A stretch of 48,310 bases of DNA, taken from assembly GCA_018699955.1 (NCBI GenBank), contig JABISG010000167.1, positions 1-48,310 of the forward strand. Reading direction: 5' to 3'. The stretch comes from Planctomycetaceae bacterium. GTDB taxonomy: Bacteria > Planctomycetota > Planctomycetia > Planctomycetales > Planctomycetaceae. Positions 16,476 through 25,343 of this stretch are shown here, one piece after another. The position numbers were made by a program, and so were the translations under genes. Position 1 is the stretch's first letter. Each line of letters begins with the position of its first letter. The notes below the pieces were generated by a model. That model was not told where the DNA came from, did no database searches, and saw nothing but the letters and a program-made list of their open reading frames with translations.

Positions 16476-18233
16476 TTACAAACTTCGAAGAAACGCCAGC
16501 AGTGCCGCGGATTCCTCTGCGCTCAACGGTTTTTCAAGTTGGTGACGAAAACGGTGTATGACATCTTTCAGACCGGCCGCGCGGCCGTCGTGAAATAGCC
16601 GCGCCCGCTGGCTGACGCCGTGAAGCGATGGCGGATTGAATGTGCGACGTCCCCGCTCGTCGGACAGGCCGACATCGAAAGTCTCGGTTGCAGTAAGTGT
16701 CGGCAATGTATGGCATCGCACGCAACCGCGTGATTTGAAGACATCTCGACCGCAGCGGACTTGTTCAATTGTCTGTCGTGTTGTCGGCGGAGGAGCGGGC
16801 AGGCTTTCCAGATAACTGACAAGATCCTTCGCCTGTCGCTCCGTCAAACGATCACCGTGCATTGTTGTTGTCACCGATTTCTGAATTTGATCGGACAGTG
16901 AATTCATACTTCCATTCCAAGCCCACGGGCCTGTGTTGCGAGTTCCCAGCAATGAGGGAATGCGTTTCGGGGCACCATAGTCGCCGTCGCCCAGCGTATC
17001 GACGAGAAGTCCCGTGCTGTGACCATCGGTGTGGCAACTGTGGCAACTCATCCAGTTGTCGTGCGAGAGTCGTGCGTCGAAAAACAGTAGTTCGCCGCGT
17101 TCAATGGCAGAGAGTTGCGGCCTCTTTCCTAACGAAATCGTCTGCACAACTTTGCCCGTGTCGGGCGAGATGACTGTGACGGAATCGTCGAATCGGTTGG
17201 CAACGAACAACCGCCCGTTATCAATTGCCATCGCCGTAGGGCGCTGGCCGACGGCGATCCGTCTCACCAATCCGCCAGAACGAATCGCCACCTCACCACT
17301 CCCCGACAGACAAACGGCCATCAGACCATGACCATCCGTCACGACGGCAGCAGGATCGCCGCTCGCGCCGCCAATGCCGCCGAACCGATCGAGCCAACCA
17401 CGGGTAATTGCGCCGCCATCCCTGTCGGCAAAGTTGTTTTCTATGAATCCTTGCGTCTTGAAAACCTGCACCGCGTTGGTAACCAGCCTACCCCAGTGCA
17501 GATCCTCGTAGTCGGCTCGTCCCGTGGAATTGAACTGCTGATGGGCGACATAGAGGTCTTTGCCATCGGCACTGACGGCCAATCCACGAACGTTATGTCC
17601 GTCTAAAGTGCGGATGCCAAGCAGTTTCAAATTGGCTGCGTCGATAACGCCAATTCGACCACCAAACGCATCGGCAACCAGCAGAATTCGTTCTCCGTCC
17701 AGCAACAACATTTCGTGGGATGCGAAGGGAAGTGTGAGCGTTCGGTTGTGTACTGCCCGCTCAAATCCGATGTCAAAGTCGATGGCCGCCAACTCACGCG
17801 ACCACTTCGAGTTGACGAAAACTCGCCGCCGCGATTCAGAGACGACGAGTTTGACGGCCGACTTTGGTACGTTGGTGACGAAGTCAATCGAAACGTCGGC
17901 GTCATCCAGAGACACTGTCAGCAGGCGATCCTGCCCGTCGTCCAACACAAACACCGCGTCGGTGTGGGGGATCGCAATCATGTCGGCAATGCGCGCGGCA
18001 ACCGAATGCTCGGCGACGACTTTGCCTGCAAATGGCTGTATCACCGAGATCGTTCCACTACGACGGTTGGCAACCAGAACTCGATCACCGTTTGCAACGA
18101 TTGCCACCGGTCGCCGCAACGTTCCGCCCGACCGGTTCTCTGCCAACTCGATAGCAGAGGAATAAGAGCCAACGCCAATTCCCCAAGCAGTGACCAGCAA
18201 GAACACGAGACACACGACGGAGGCAATTCGCAT
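16476..18233 (-). CDS. Secreted beta-propeller di-heme cytochrome c
   Basis: A 585-residue exported protein. After a Sec signal peptide come repeated blades of the YVTN/NHL-like type (recurring GxxVLVANRRSGTISVI-like strands). A C-terminal cytochrome part has two CxxCH motifs (SCHSCHTDGH and CVRCHT) and resembles the cytochrome c peroxidase/MauG fold. It probably transfers electrons or oxidises a substrate in the periplasm; the partner is unknown. I chose the ATG at 18233, with GGAG just upstream, over a GTG four codons earlier. Confidence 0.85.
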   Translation of the reverse strand: MRIASVVCLVFLLVTAWGIGVGSYSSAIELAENRSGGTLRRPVAIVANGDRVLVANRRSGTISVIQPFAGKVVAEHSVAARIADMIAIPHTDAVFVLDDGQDRLLTVSLDDADVSIDFVTNVPKSAVKLVVSESRRRVFVNSKWSRELAAIDFDIGFERAVHNRTLTLPFASHEMLLLDGERILLVADAFGGRIGVIDAANLKLLGIRTLDGHNVRGLAVSADGKDLYVAHQQFNSTGRADYEDLHWGRLVTNAVQVFKTQGFIENNFADRDGGAITRGWLDRFGGIGGASGDPAAVVTDGHGLMAVCLSGSGEVAIRSGGLVRRIAVGQRPTAMAIDNGRLFVANRFDDSVTVISPDTGKVVQTISLGKRPQLSAIERGELLFFDARLSHDNWMSCHSCHTDGHSTGLLVDTLGDGDYGAPKRIPSLLGTRNTGPWAWNGSMNSLSDQIQKSVTTTMHGDRLTERQAKDLVSYLESLPAPPPTTRQTIEQVRCGRDVFKSRGCVRCHTLPTLTATETFDVGLSDERGRRTFNPPSLHGVSQRARLFHDGRAAGLKDVIHRFRHQLEKPLSAEESAALLAFLRSL

Positions 18234-18491
18234 TTTGGACTCCACTCGTAAACGCTGAATAGACTGTCGTGATTGATCGCAATTGAACAGTTCGGCACAC
18301 TACTCTGAAGTGTCGAGAATTCGCGCCGAAAACTCCAGAGTGTCACAGCAAGTCGCGCGGCTGAATTGTCTCAGTTTTCGGTAATGGGGGGAAGTGCGAT
18401 CATTGATCGTACCGAATGCATCAATCCTACTCGCTGAATTGACAGGCTGCAGAGCCGAACAACAGGGGGCGTCTCACCCCGGCATACTCTC

Positions 18492-20429
18492 TCACTTTGC
18501 CGAAACCGGCTTGTCTCGACATCGGTCGAGGGCATCGGGCATCGCTTTCAACCAGGCATTCGCATCGGGTGTCAAACCGTTCCACTGCAAACCGCCTGCG
18601 TTGTAAATCCCCCTCGCCCGCTCGACGTCGCCTAGTTCGAGCGCAACCACCAGAGACGACATGTCGAGTTCCGGCCGGAGTGTGTCTGCCAAAGAGTGTT
18701 TTCGCAGACGTTCGACCAAGTCCGCTGCTGCGCCGGCGCGGCCCTGCTGAAAAAGTTTCAATGCAAATTCGAGCAGCCTGTGAGCGTTCTTTACATCACC
18801 AACAAGAGCCGCGTTGAAGTGTTCCCAGGCCTGTTCAACCTCACCGAAATCAAGTTGCTTGTAACCGTGGCGCAGGTGCGCTGCGGGGTCTTTCGGCAGG
18901 GTTTCACCGTGAAGCCGCTGACGCCTGGCCCAGTTCTCCAGCCAGTCAATCCGTTGCCGACCGTTGGCCAGATAGACCGGTCCCAGCCGATCAAAGTGCC
19001 GCCGGTAAACGGAGCGTCGCTGTGAATTGGACCAGGCCGACATCGTATCTGGCAGATTCAGCCGCCGCATTTCTGCGCTGATTGCCTGTGCAATTTGCTG
19101 ATGAGCGGCAAGCGTCGGATGGACGTGATCCGTGTACCAATCGTTGCCGGGAATTTGGTCGGGACTCTGTTCCTCGAACATCCGTCGTGCGTCAATCAAC
19201 GGCGTGTCGGTTTCGCGGGCAACCGCCTTGAGGATTCCGCCCATGTCCTCAAGCATTCGCAGCGGGCAGATGTCCTGATCTTTTGCGCGAATGTAATACT
19301 CTCGTGCTTCATCTGATTGGCCGAGCCGTTCGAGACAGCGTCCCATGCGAAATAGCAACAAGGCATGTTCGGCATCGATCGCTTCGGCTTGTCGGTACAA
19401 TTCGATGGCTTGCTGCAGGTCGCCCGCTTCCATGTTTGTGGCTTCATCGAATACAGCCTGCCAGCGGCGTTCTTCGTCGGCCGTAAGCTTCGGCTTGCCG
19501 TTGGACTCGCCCGATCGATGTTCCGATTTGAACGGCGGTGTGTCCCTCAAATTGGAACCGAGACCCACCAGCATGACCGGAATGCCTTTCTGCCGACACA
19601 TGTCAATCATGTTCCGAATCGACTTCTCGAAATGCGCAACGACGTCGGTGCGCCATTTCTCGTCACGATGGTAGGACGCGTAACCGCTTGCTTCATCGAG
19701 CCGTGTTTTTACCGTGTCGGGCAAGACTGTTCGGCCCGAATTGTCTTCTCCCGGCTTGCTTTCGTCACCGTTCGACAGTCGCGAGATGATTTGCACGGTT
19801 CGCAGCGAGTAAAGACGTTCCTCAATCCAAACCCGCGCAGCCGAACGCGTCTTGATGGATTGGTACGTCCGGTCTTCCAGAAACTCGTTGTGTCCGGTGG
19901 CAATGACGATTAAGTCCGGCTGGTACTGGAGTACTTCTTCCAGAATTCGCGTGAGCCGGTAACTGGCATACGACAGACCGCCACAGTTGACGACTTCGTA
20001 GTGTCGTTTGGGATCACAGTCGGCCAGTTCCAGTTCCAGCCACTTAGCGAACGCGGTATCTGTCTCGAAAGGCCGTCCCCGGACTGTCGAACCGCCCAAA
20101 CAAAACACGCGGAATCCGTCCGCCGGTTTCTTTGCGGCGAACTGCTGCGGTCCGAAGAACAGCCGCCGCGATCGCGCTGACCGGAAAACGTCACCGTCAA
20201 CATCATGCTCAAACAGCGGCGTCAGGCTGCTGAAACCGACCAGTGGGTCACTGTCGGGTTCGGTCGCGCCGATGTCGAACACCGAAAGCGCCGTTTCGAG
20301 AAGAACAAACGGCAAGATTCCGACCGCAATCGCCACCAGTCGGAATTTCCATCGCTGCCAACCGGTGATCGTGCGGCGCACCGATGATTGCGCCCCTTTG
20401 CCGGTGTCATCGAGTGAACTGTCAGACAT
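18492..20429 (-). CDS. SGNH/GDSL-type hydrolase with internal TPR region, membrane-anchored
   Basis: A 645-residue protein. A single membrane segment (about 30-50) is followed by an SGNH hydrolase domain: GGST (Ser114, block I), GHNE (Asn181, block III) and DHVHP (Asp434 and His437, block V). A helical segment with TPR character (about 325-385) is inserted between blocks III and V, and further helical repeats follow block V (about 500-620). The catalytic residues are intact, so an esterase or acyl-transfer activity on an extracytoplasmic substrate is likely. Families of this type modify polysaccharides, but the target here is unknown. Confidence 0.85.
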   Translation of the reverse strand: MSDSSLDDTGKGAQSSVRRTITGWQRWKFRLVAIAVGILPFVLLETALSVFDIGATEPDSDPLVGFSSLTPLFEHDVDGDVFRSARSRRLFFGPQQFAAKKPADGFRVFCLGGSTVRGRPFETDTAFAKWLELELADCDPKRHYEVVNCGGLSYASYRLTRILEEVLQYQPDLIVIATGHNEFLEDRTYQSIKTRSAARVWIEERLYSLRTVQIISRLSNGDESKPGEDNSGRTVLPDTVKTRLDEASGYASYHRDEKWRTDVVAHFEKSIRNMIDMCRQKGIPVMLVGLGSNLRDTPPFKSEHRSGESNGKPKLTADEERRWQAVFDEATNMEAGDLQQAIELYRQAEAIDAEHALLLFRMGRCLERLGQSDEAREYYIRAKDQDICPLRMLEDMGGILKAVARETDTPLIDARRMFEEQSPDQIPGNDWYTDHVHPTLAAHQQIAQAISAEMRRLNLPDTMSAWSNSQRRSVYRRHFDRLGPVYLANGRQRIDWLENWARRQRLHGETLPKDPAAHLRHGYKQLDFGEVEQAWEHFNAALVGDVKNAHRLLEFALKLFQQGRAGAAADLVERLRKHSLADTLRPELDMSSLVVALELGDVERARGIYNAGGLQWNGLTPDANAWLKAMPDALDRCRDKPVSAK

Positions 20430-20578
20430 TAACGATCACCTGCTGGGCGCGCCATTGCGAACCGAGCTTCAACTTGTCTAAATGGCGGATTCGAGACTGT
20501 GTTGAACATAGTGTTGCCGAGGCCGTGCCGTGTGTCCGATACCGTACTGTGATGGCAGAGTTAACGTTGGAAAGTACC

Positions 20579-21460
20579 ATGAGTGAGAATTCCAGTCTAC
20601 CTGAACGCGTTGCCGCATTGGAACAGGCTCAGCAATGCCAATCGCGAGTCGCGTCGCGTTCTGGCCTGCCGTTGTGGCTTGGTTTACTCGCATTGCTGGG
20701 GATACTTGGCATACAGATTTGGTCGATGTCGGCGAATTTGGACCGAATCGATTCGTCGGAAGAGCAGCGGTTATTCTGGCTGATTTGCCAGAGCCGGGAG
20801 ACTCCCGCAGAGCGAACGCGGGCATTCCTCAAACTGGTCGAATTGGGCAACAAAGAGTGGCGCAGCGCACAACTGAAACAACTCGAACTCAAGGGGGTTG
20901 AACTTAGTGGTGTTGAACTCCGATGGGCCGATCTCGAAGCGGCCGACCTGGCGAGCGCGCAGCTGGTCTATGCTGACTTGTCCAAATGTAATCTGCACCT
21001 GGCCGATCTTCATGACGCCAACCTTTCGGAGGCCGAACTGGTTGAGACGATCCTCTTGCAGGCTCAGCTCGAATCGGCCATTTTCAGGAAGGCGAATCTC
21101 CAAGCGGCGACGCTGGAGCAAGCCACTGCTACAAAATCCGTGTTTGTGCTGGCCGACCTCTCGGACGCCAACTTGTTGATGACCGACATGGCCGGCGCGG
21201 ATTTGACCGGTGCGAATCTTTCCGGAGCGAACCTCGAATCGGCCGTACTCCGCGACACGCAGGTGGCGTTGACGAACTTCACCGAGGCCAATTTGCGAAA
21301 CACCGATTTCACAGGCAGCAACTGGTGGAGAGCGCGGGGGCTGACATCGGACCAGATTCTCGAGTTCCGCAAAAAGTTCGCCCCCGGGAAGGATTCCGAC
21401 GAATCGAAACAGAACGACTATCGGCTTTGGTTGAAGAGTCTTGAAAGCGAAAATAAATGA
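20579..21460 (+). CDS. Membrane-anchored pentapeptide-repeat protein
   Basis: A 293-residue protein. Residues about 30-50 form one transmembrane segment, and about 100-250 are pentapeptide repeats (A[D/N]Lxx, with many ANLxxA and ADLxxA units). These fold as a right-handed quadrilateral beta helix. The function is unknown; some family members bind or protect proteins such as gyrase, but nothing here suggests that. I start at the ATG at 20579, which follows GGAAAG at normal spacing. An in-frame ATG at 20552 is possible. Confidence 0.85.
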   Translation: MSENSSLPERVAALEQAQQCQSRVASRSGLPLWLGLLALLGILGIQIWSMSANLDRIDSSEEQRLFWLICQSRETPAERTRAFLKLVELGNKEWRSAQLKQLELKGVELSGVELRWADLEAADLASAQLVYADLSKCNLHLADLHDANLSEAELVETILLQAQLESAIFRKANLQAATLEQATATKSVFVLADLSDANLLMTDMAGADLTGANLSGANLESAVLRDTQVALTNFTEANLRNTDFTGSNWWRARGLTSDQILEFRKKFAPGKDSDESKQNDYRLWLKSLESENK

Positions 21461-21651
21461 TCACCGGCAGCGTCCGGGTTTTACGAGGGCGGCATTGTTG
21501 AGCAACTCAATACAATCGGCTCAGGCTGTCTGTCACGACTCTCTTGGATCGAGTCTACGGGTTGTCTCTGCACGGGGAATTGAGATACATTGATGGCTAC
21601 GCAGTCGATCAAAAGACTTCGATCGCGGTGAACTGGTTTGGGAGAAACCGT

Positions 21652-23010
21652 ATGCTCACAATCGTCGGCAAGAAACAGCGATTTTGTGATGGCGCCTCAC
21701 GAAGGCAATTCCTCAAGATCGGCGGGTTGGCGTTGGGCGGAATGTCACTGCCACAAGTCTTGAAGGCGGAGTCACAGTCTTCATCGGCCAAGGTCGGTAA
21801 AGGACTGTCGCACAAAGGCGTCATCATGATCTACTTGTCCGGTGGGCCGTCCCATCAGGACATGTACGATTTAAAAATGAAGGCGCCCAAGGAGATTCGC
21901 GGCGACTTCAAACCGATCGCGACGAACGTCCCCGGCATCGAAATCTGCCAGCACATGCCACGGCTGGCGAAAATGATGGACAAGTTTGCCATCATCCGTT
22001 CGCTCCACGGCTGTCCCGATCAACATGCTTCCGATCTTTGCCTGAGCGGCTACCCAATCGGAGGCGGCAAAAGGCAATCAGGACATCCTTCGCTCGGTGC
22101 GTTTCTCTCGAAACTTCAGGGGCCGGTCGATCGGGCTGTGCCGCCCTTTGTCGGGCTGACGACCAAGACCCGCCATGCACCCTATTCCAATCCAGGTGTG
22201 CCGGGATTTCTCGGGCTGGCGCATGCGCCAATTCAGCCGGACGGCGAAGCGATGGCGAACATGCGACTCAACGGCATCACCGCGGATCGGCTGTCGGATC
22301 GCAAGGCTCTTTTGTCGAGCGTCGATCGATTTCGGCGCGACGCGGACGCTTCGGGAATCGTCGAAGGGATGGACGCCTTCACCGAGCGTGCTTTCGGCTT
22401 GCTGACGTCGAGCAAATTGGTTGAAGCACTTGACCTCGACAAGGAAGATAAGAGCCTGCGTGACCGTTACGGCCGCGGAAGTTCGTCACCCGCCTTTGGT
22501 GAAGATGCCGGACCGCATTGGATGGACCAGTTTCTGATGGCCCGACGTTTGATTGAAGCCGGCGTGCGGTGTGTCACACTTTCGTTCGGCAGTTGGGATC
22601 GGCACGGGGCAAATTTCAGTCGTCTGCCAACCCAATTGGCAAAACTCGACCAGGGAATCACCGCACTCGTCCAGGACATCCACGACCGGGGATTACAGGA
22701 CGACGTGAGCGTTGTTGCCTGGGGCGAGTTCGGCCGAACTCCAAAAATCAATAAGAGCGCCGGGCGCGATCATTGGCCGCGGGTCTCCTGTGGATTATTG
22801 GCCGGTGGCGGAATGCGAACCGGCCAGGTGATTGGTTCGACCAACCGGTTAGGCGAAGTGCCGAAAGACCGCCCGGTGCATTACCAGAATGTTTTCGCCA
22901 CGCTGTACCGTCAATTGGGGATCGACCCTGCCAACACAACAGTCGCCGACCAAGCCGGTCGTCCGCAATATCTCATCGACCACCGCGATCCGGTGGATGA
23001 GTTGATTTGA
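21652..23010 (+). CDS. DUF1501 protein, Tat-exported (solo copy)
   Basis: A 452-residue DUF1501 protein with a Tat-like signal (ASRRQFLKIGG) and the family core SGGPSHQDMYD. DUF1501 has an alkaline-phosphatase/sulfatase-like fold; these proteins are abundant in planctomycetes and usually sit beside DUF1549/DUF1553 or DUF1800 genes. This copy has no such neighbour within 4 kb. The function is not established. I chose the ATG at 21652, preceded by GGGAG at about 7 nt. Two further paralogues are in this window (27555-28961 and 44779-46023). Confidence 0.9.
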   Translation: MLTIVGKKQRFCDGASRRQFLKIGGLALGGMSLPQVLKAESQSSSAKVGKGLSHKGVIMIYLSGGPSHQDMYDLKMKAPKEIRGDFKPIATNVPGIEICQHMPRLAKMMDKFAIIRSLHGCPDQHASDLCLSGYPIGGGKRQSGHPSLGAFLSKLQGPVDRAVPPFVGLTTKTRHAPYSNPGVPGFLGLAHAPIQPDGEAMANMRLNGITADRLSDRKALLSSVDRFRRDADASGIVEGMDAFTERAFGLLTSSKLVEALDLDKEDKSLRDRYGRGSSSPAFGEDAGPHWMDQFLMARRLIEAGVRCVTLSFGSWDRHGANFSRLPTQLAKLDQGITALVQDIHDRGLQDDVSVVAWGEFGRTPKINKSAGRDHWPRVSCGLLAGGGMRTGQVIGSTNRLGEVPKDRPVHYQNVFATLYRQLGIDPANTTVADQAGRPQYLIDHRDPVDELI

Positions 23011-23050
23011 AGCAAGGTCGAGTCAGCGACGAATCGGATTCGTTTTTGTT

Positions 23051-23209
23051 TGACATCTGCGTCTTTCGCATTCTTTCCTCCCGTCGGGGGCATCCGCCCC
23101 GTCAAGCTCTGTGGATAATCGTTTCGTTTCTTCCAGCCACGTGTCTTGCGTGGCCTAACGCTTCAAATCAGAATGGGAAGCACATGATTCAAGTGACATC
23201 TGCAGTCAC
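23051..23209 (+). promoter_or_regulatory. Repeated TGACATCTGC and dyad upstream of the H-NOX gene
   Basis: TGACATCTGC occurs at 23051-23060 and again at 23194-23203, with a short dyad (GTGAC paired with GTCAC, 23193-23209) overlapping the second copy. Both lie in the 232-nt gap before the H-NOX start. They could be operator sites, but I cannot name a regulator, and a 10-mer can recur by chance. Confidence 0.35.
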
Positions 23210-23242
23210 AGTATGTGATTCAGCCGGATCGGGGGCCACGTA

Positions 23243-23791
23243 ATGAAAGGCGTCATCTTTTCCGAGTTTTTGGAGATGGTCGAAGAAGAGTTCTCGCTGA
23301 AAATTGCCGACCGTATCATCGAGGCGTCCAACCTGGAATCCGGAGGTGCTTACACGTCTGTTGGTACGTACGACAAAGATGAAATTATCCGCCTTGTGAC
23401 ACAGCTCAGCCAGGAAACAGGCGTTGAAGTCCCTGCGCTGCTGTGCAGTTTTGGCCGTCATTTGTTCGGTCGATTTCACGAAAACTATCACCACTTTTTC
23501 GACGGAGTTGAAACAGCGTTTCAGTTTCTGCAAAACATCGAAGGTTACATTCATGTCGAGGTTCTCAAGTTGTACCCCGACGCCGAGCTTCCCGCCTTCG
23601 ATTACGAATCCAGTGATCCAAATGAGTTGGTCATGATCTATCATTCTGCGCGGCCATTCGCCGACTTAGCGGAAGGGCTGATCGCGGGCTGTGCGGATCA
23701 TTTCGGTGAGACGTTGGACATCAAACGTGAAGACCGATCGCATGACAACGAAACCTGTGTTCGATTTGTGTTGACGAAACGGGGCGGCTGA
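23243..23791 (+). CDS. H-NOX heme domain protein, gas sensor
   Basis: A 182-residue stand-alone H-NOX (HNOB) domain. The proximal heme ligand is His104 in the IHVEVLKLYPDAELP context, and the YxSxR motif that binds the heme propionates is present as Tyr133-Ser135-Arg137. Aligned by eye with the Thermoanaerobacter H-NOX, the distal Tyr that stabilises O2 is Ala140, so an NO-selective, O2-excluding pocket is predicted. The next gene starts 3 nt downstream and encodes a GAF/class III cyclase, so the pair should be one sensor-effector unit. It starts with ATG, with a G-rich stretch about 8 nt before. Confidence 0.92.
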   Translation: MKGVIFSEFLEMVEEEFSLKIADRIIEASNLESGGAYTSVGTYDKDEIIRLVTQLSQETGVEVPALLCSFGRHLFGRFHENYHHFFDGVETAFQFLQNIEGYIHVEVLKLYPDAELPAFDYESSDPNELVMIYHSARPFADLAEGLIAGCADHFGETLDIKREDRSHDNETCVRFVLTKRGG

Positions 23792-23794
23792 CAG

Positions 23795-25201
23795 ATGAGC
23801 GATCTTGAATTGCTCAAACGAAAGCTTCAACGGGAGCAGAGCGCCCGTAAACAAGCGGAAACACTGATTGAACAGAAGAGCCGCGAACTGTACGAAGCCA
23901 ATCAGGAACTCGAACGGTTCAATGGCGAATTGGAAGTGCGGGTTGAGGAAGCGACCGGCGACATTCGGGCCAGTAACGAAACTCTCGGGCAGCGAGTTCG
24001 TGAACTGGCCGCGCTGAACCGAGTTGCCAGTGCCATGAATTCGGTCATCGAGCTTGATCGATTGCTTGAAACCATCATTGATGTCGCCAAAGAAGTGATG
24101 AATGCGGAAGCGGGATCTCTGCTGCTGAAAAAAGAAAACGGTCAGTTGGAATTCCAGGTCGCAACCGGGCCAGGCGGAGAACAGCTACGCAAAGCAATGA
24201 TTGACGTTGGCCGTGGAATCGCCGGTCAGGTTGCTCAAACAGGCGAAGCAACCCGGATTGATGACGCCTATTGTGATCATAGATTTGATCGATCGTTCGA
24301 CGAAAAAACAGGATTTCGAACGAAGTCAATTCTCGCCGCCCCGATCAAGGTGAAGGACGAAATTATCGGCGTTGTCGAAGTCATCAATAAGATCGACAGC
24401 GAGGCATTCAACAACCAGGACTTGCAACTGTTCGAGTCGTTTGCCGGCAGTGCGGGAATTGCGATGGAAAACTCACGCCTGTTCGAGCAGACCAAGGCAT
24501 TGGCCGAAGACCTGCGCGAAGCGCTGGAACAAGAGCGCCGGCTGTCGATCGAAAAAGACAAAATGCGGGCATACATTCCCAAACACGTCGTTGACAACAT
24601 CTCTCGGAACCGAGAAGAAAAACTGGCATTGGGCGGAAAGAGTATTCGCGCGAGTGTCATGTTTACGGACATCAAGGGATTCACGTCGATTTCAGAAGTC
24701 ATGGAACCACAGAAGGTCGTCGATTTCCTTAACGTTTACATGACGGCGATGACTCACATTATCCAGGACGAACGGGGAATCGTCGATAAGTTCATTGGAG
24801 ACGGAATCATGGCTGTCTTCATCCCGGCCGATGAGGACGACAACGAAGCTCTGCGAGCCGTCCAGGCAGGGATTCGCATGCAAGGCCGACTGGCGGAATT
24901 GTGCGGCGAGTGGCACAAGACTCAAACGGACGTCGCACAACTGAATATGCGAATTGGCATCAACACGGGAGAAGTGGTCGCGGGAAACATTGGCTCAGAA
25001 ACTCGCATGGATTATACAGTCGTCGGTGACAACGTGAACGTCGCCTCACGCATCGAGTCGATCTGCCGACCCGGCGAAGTTTGTATTAGCAACTCAACGT
25101 ACGACAAAGTCAAAGGTTCGATCACGGCCGATAAGCTCGAACCGGTCCTCGTTAAGAACCGTGTGCAGCCCGTACTGACGTACTCGATTGTGGTCCGATA
25201 A
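23795..25201 (+). CDS. GAF-domain class III nucleotide cyclase (predicted adenylyl)
   Basis: A 468-residue protein: an N-terminal coiled coil (1-75), a GAF domain (about 80-230), a connecting helix, and a class III cyclase domain (about 283-468). Catalytic metal residues are Asp292 (FTDIKGFT) and Asp336 (GDG). Lys332 and Asp406 sit at the base-selecting positions and predict ATP, not GTP, as substrate; Asn415 and Arg419 are the transition-state residues. The N-terminal helical motif (KLQREQSARKQAE) resembles those of proteins encoded beside H-NOX genes. It is probably controlled by the H-NOX protein encoded 3 nt upstream. Confidence 0.9.
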   Translation: MSDLELLKRKLQREQSARKQAETLIEQKSRELYEANQELERFNGELEVRVEEATGDIRASNETLGQRVRELAALNRVASAMNSVIELDRLLETIIDVAKEVMNAEAGSLLLKKENGQLEFQVATGPGGEQLRKAMIDVGRGIAGQVAQTGEATRIDDAYCDHRFDRSFDEKTGFRTKSILAAPIKVKDEIIGVVEVINKIDSEAFNNQDLQLFESFAGSAGIAMENSRLFEQTKALAEDLREALEQERRLSIEKDKMRAYIPKHVVDNISRNREEKLALGGKSIRASVMFTDIKGFTSISEVMEPQKVVDFLNVYMTAMTHIIQDERGIVDKFIGDGIMAVFIPADEDDNEALRAVQAGIRMQGRLAELCGEWHKTQTDVAQLNMRIGINTGEVVAGNIGSETRMDYTVVGDNVNVASRIESICRPGEVCISNSTYDKVKGSITADKLEPVLVKNRVQPVLTYSIVVR

Positions 25202-25343
25202 GTTATTGGTACTGATCAACGCGCACACAATGTGGAATATTGCTTCGCGAGTTTTAGTCTGGTCATGAGAGTCGGTGAGTTGATGTCGTCTGAAGAGGCG
25301 AAACTTTTCAACGAGCAATCACTAACTGGAAAGACAACACGGA

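Noticed and set aside
24781..25150. Guanylyl cyclase rather than adenylyl cyclase
   Set aside because: Guanylyl cyclases carry Glu and Cys at the base-selecting positions; here the residues are Lys and Asp, as in adenylyl cyclases. Kept as a point to test.
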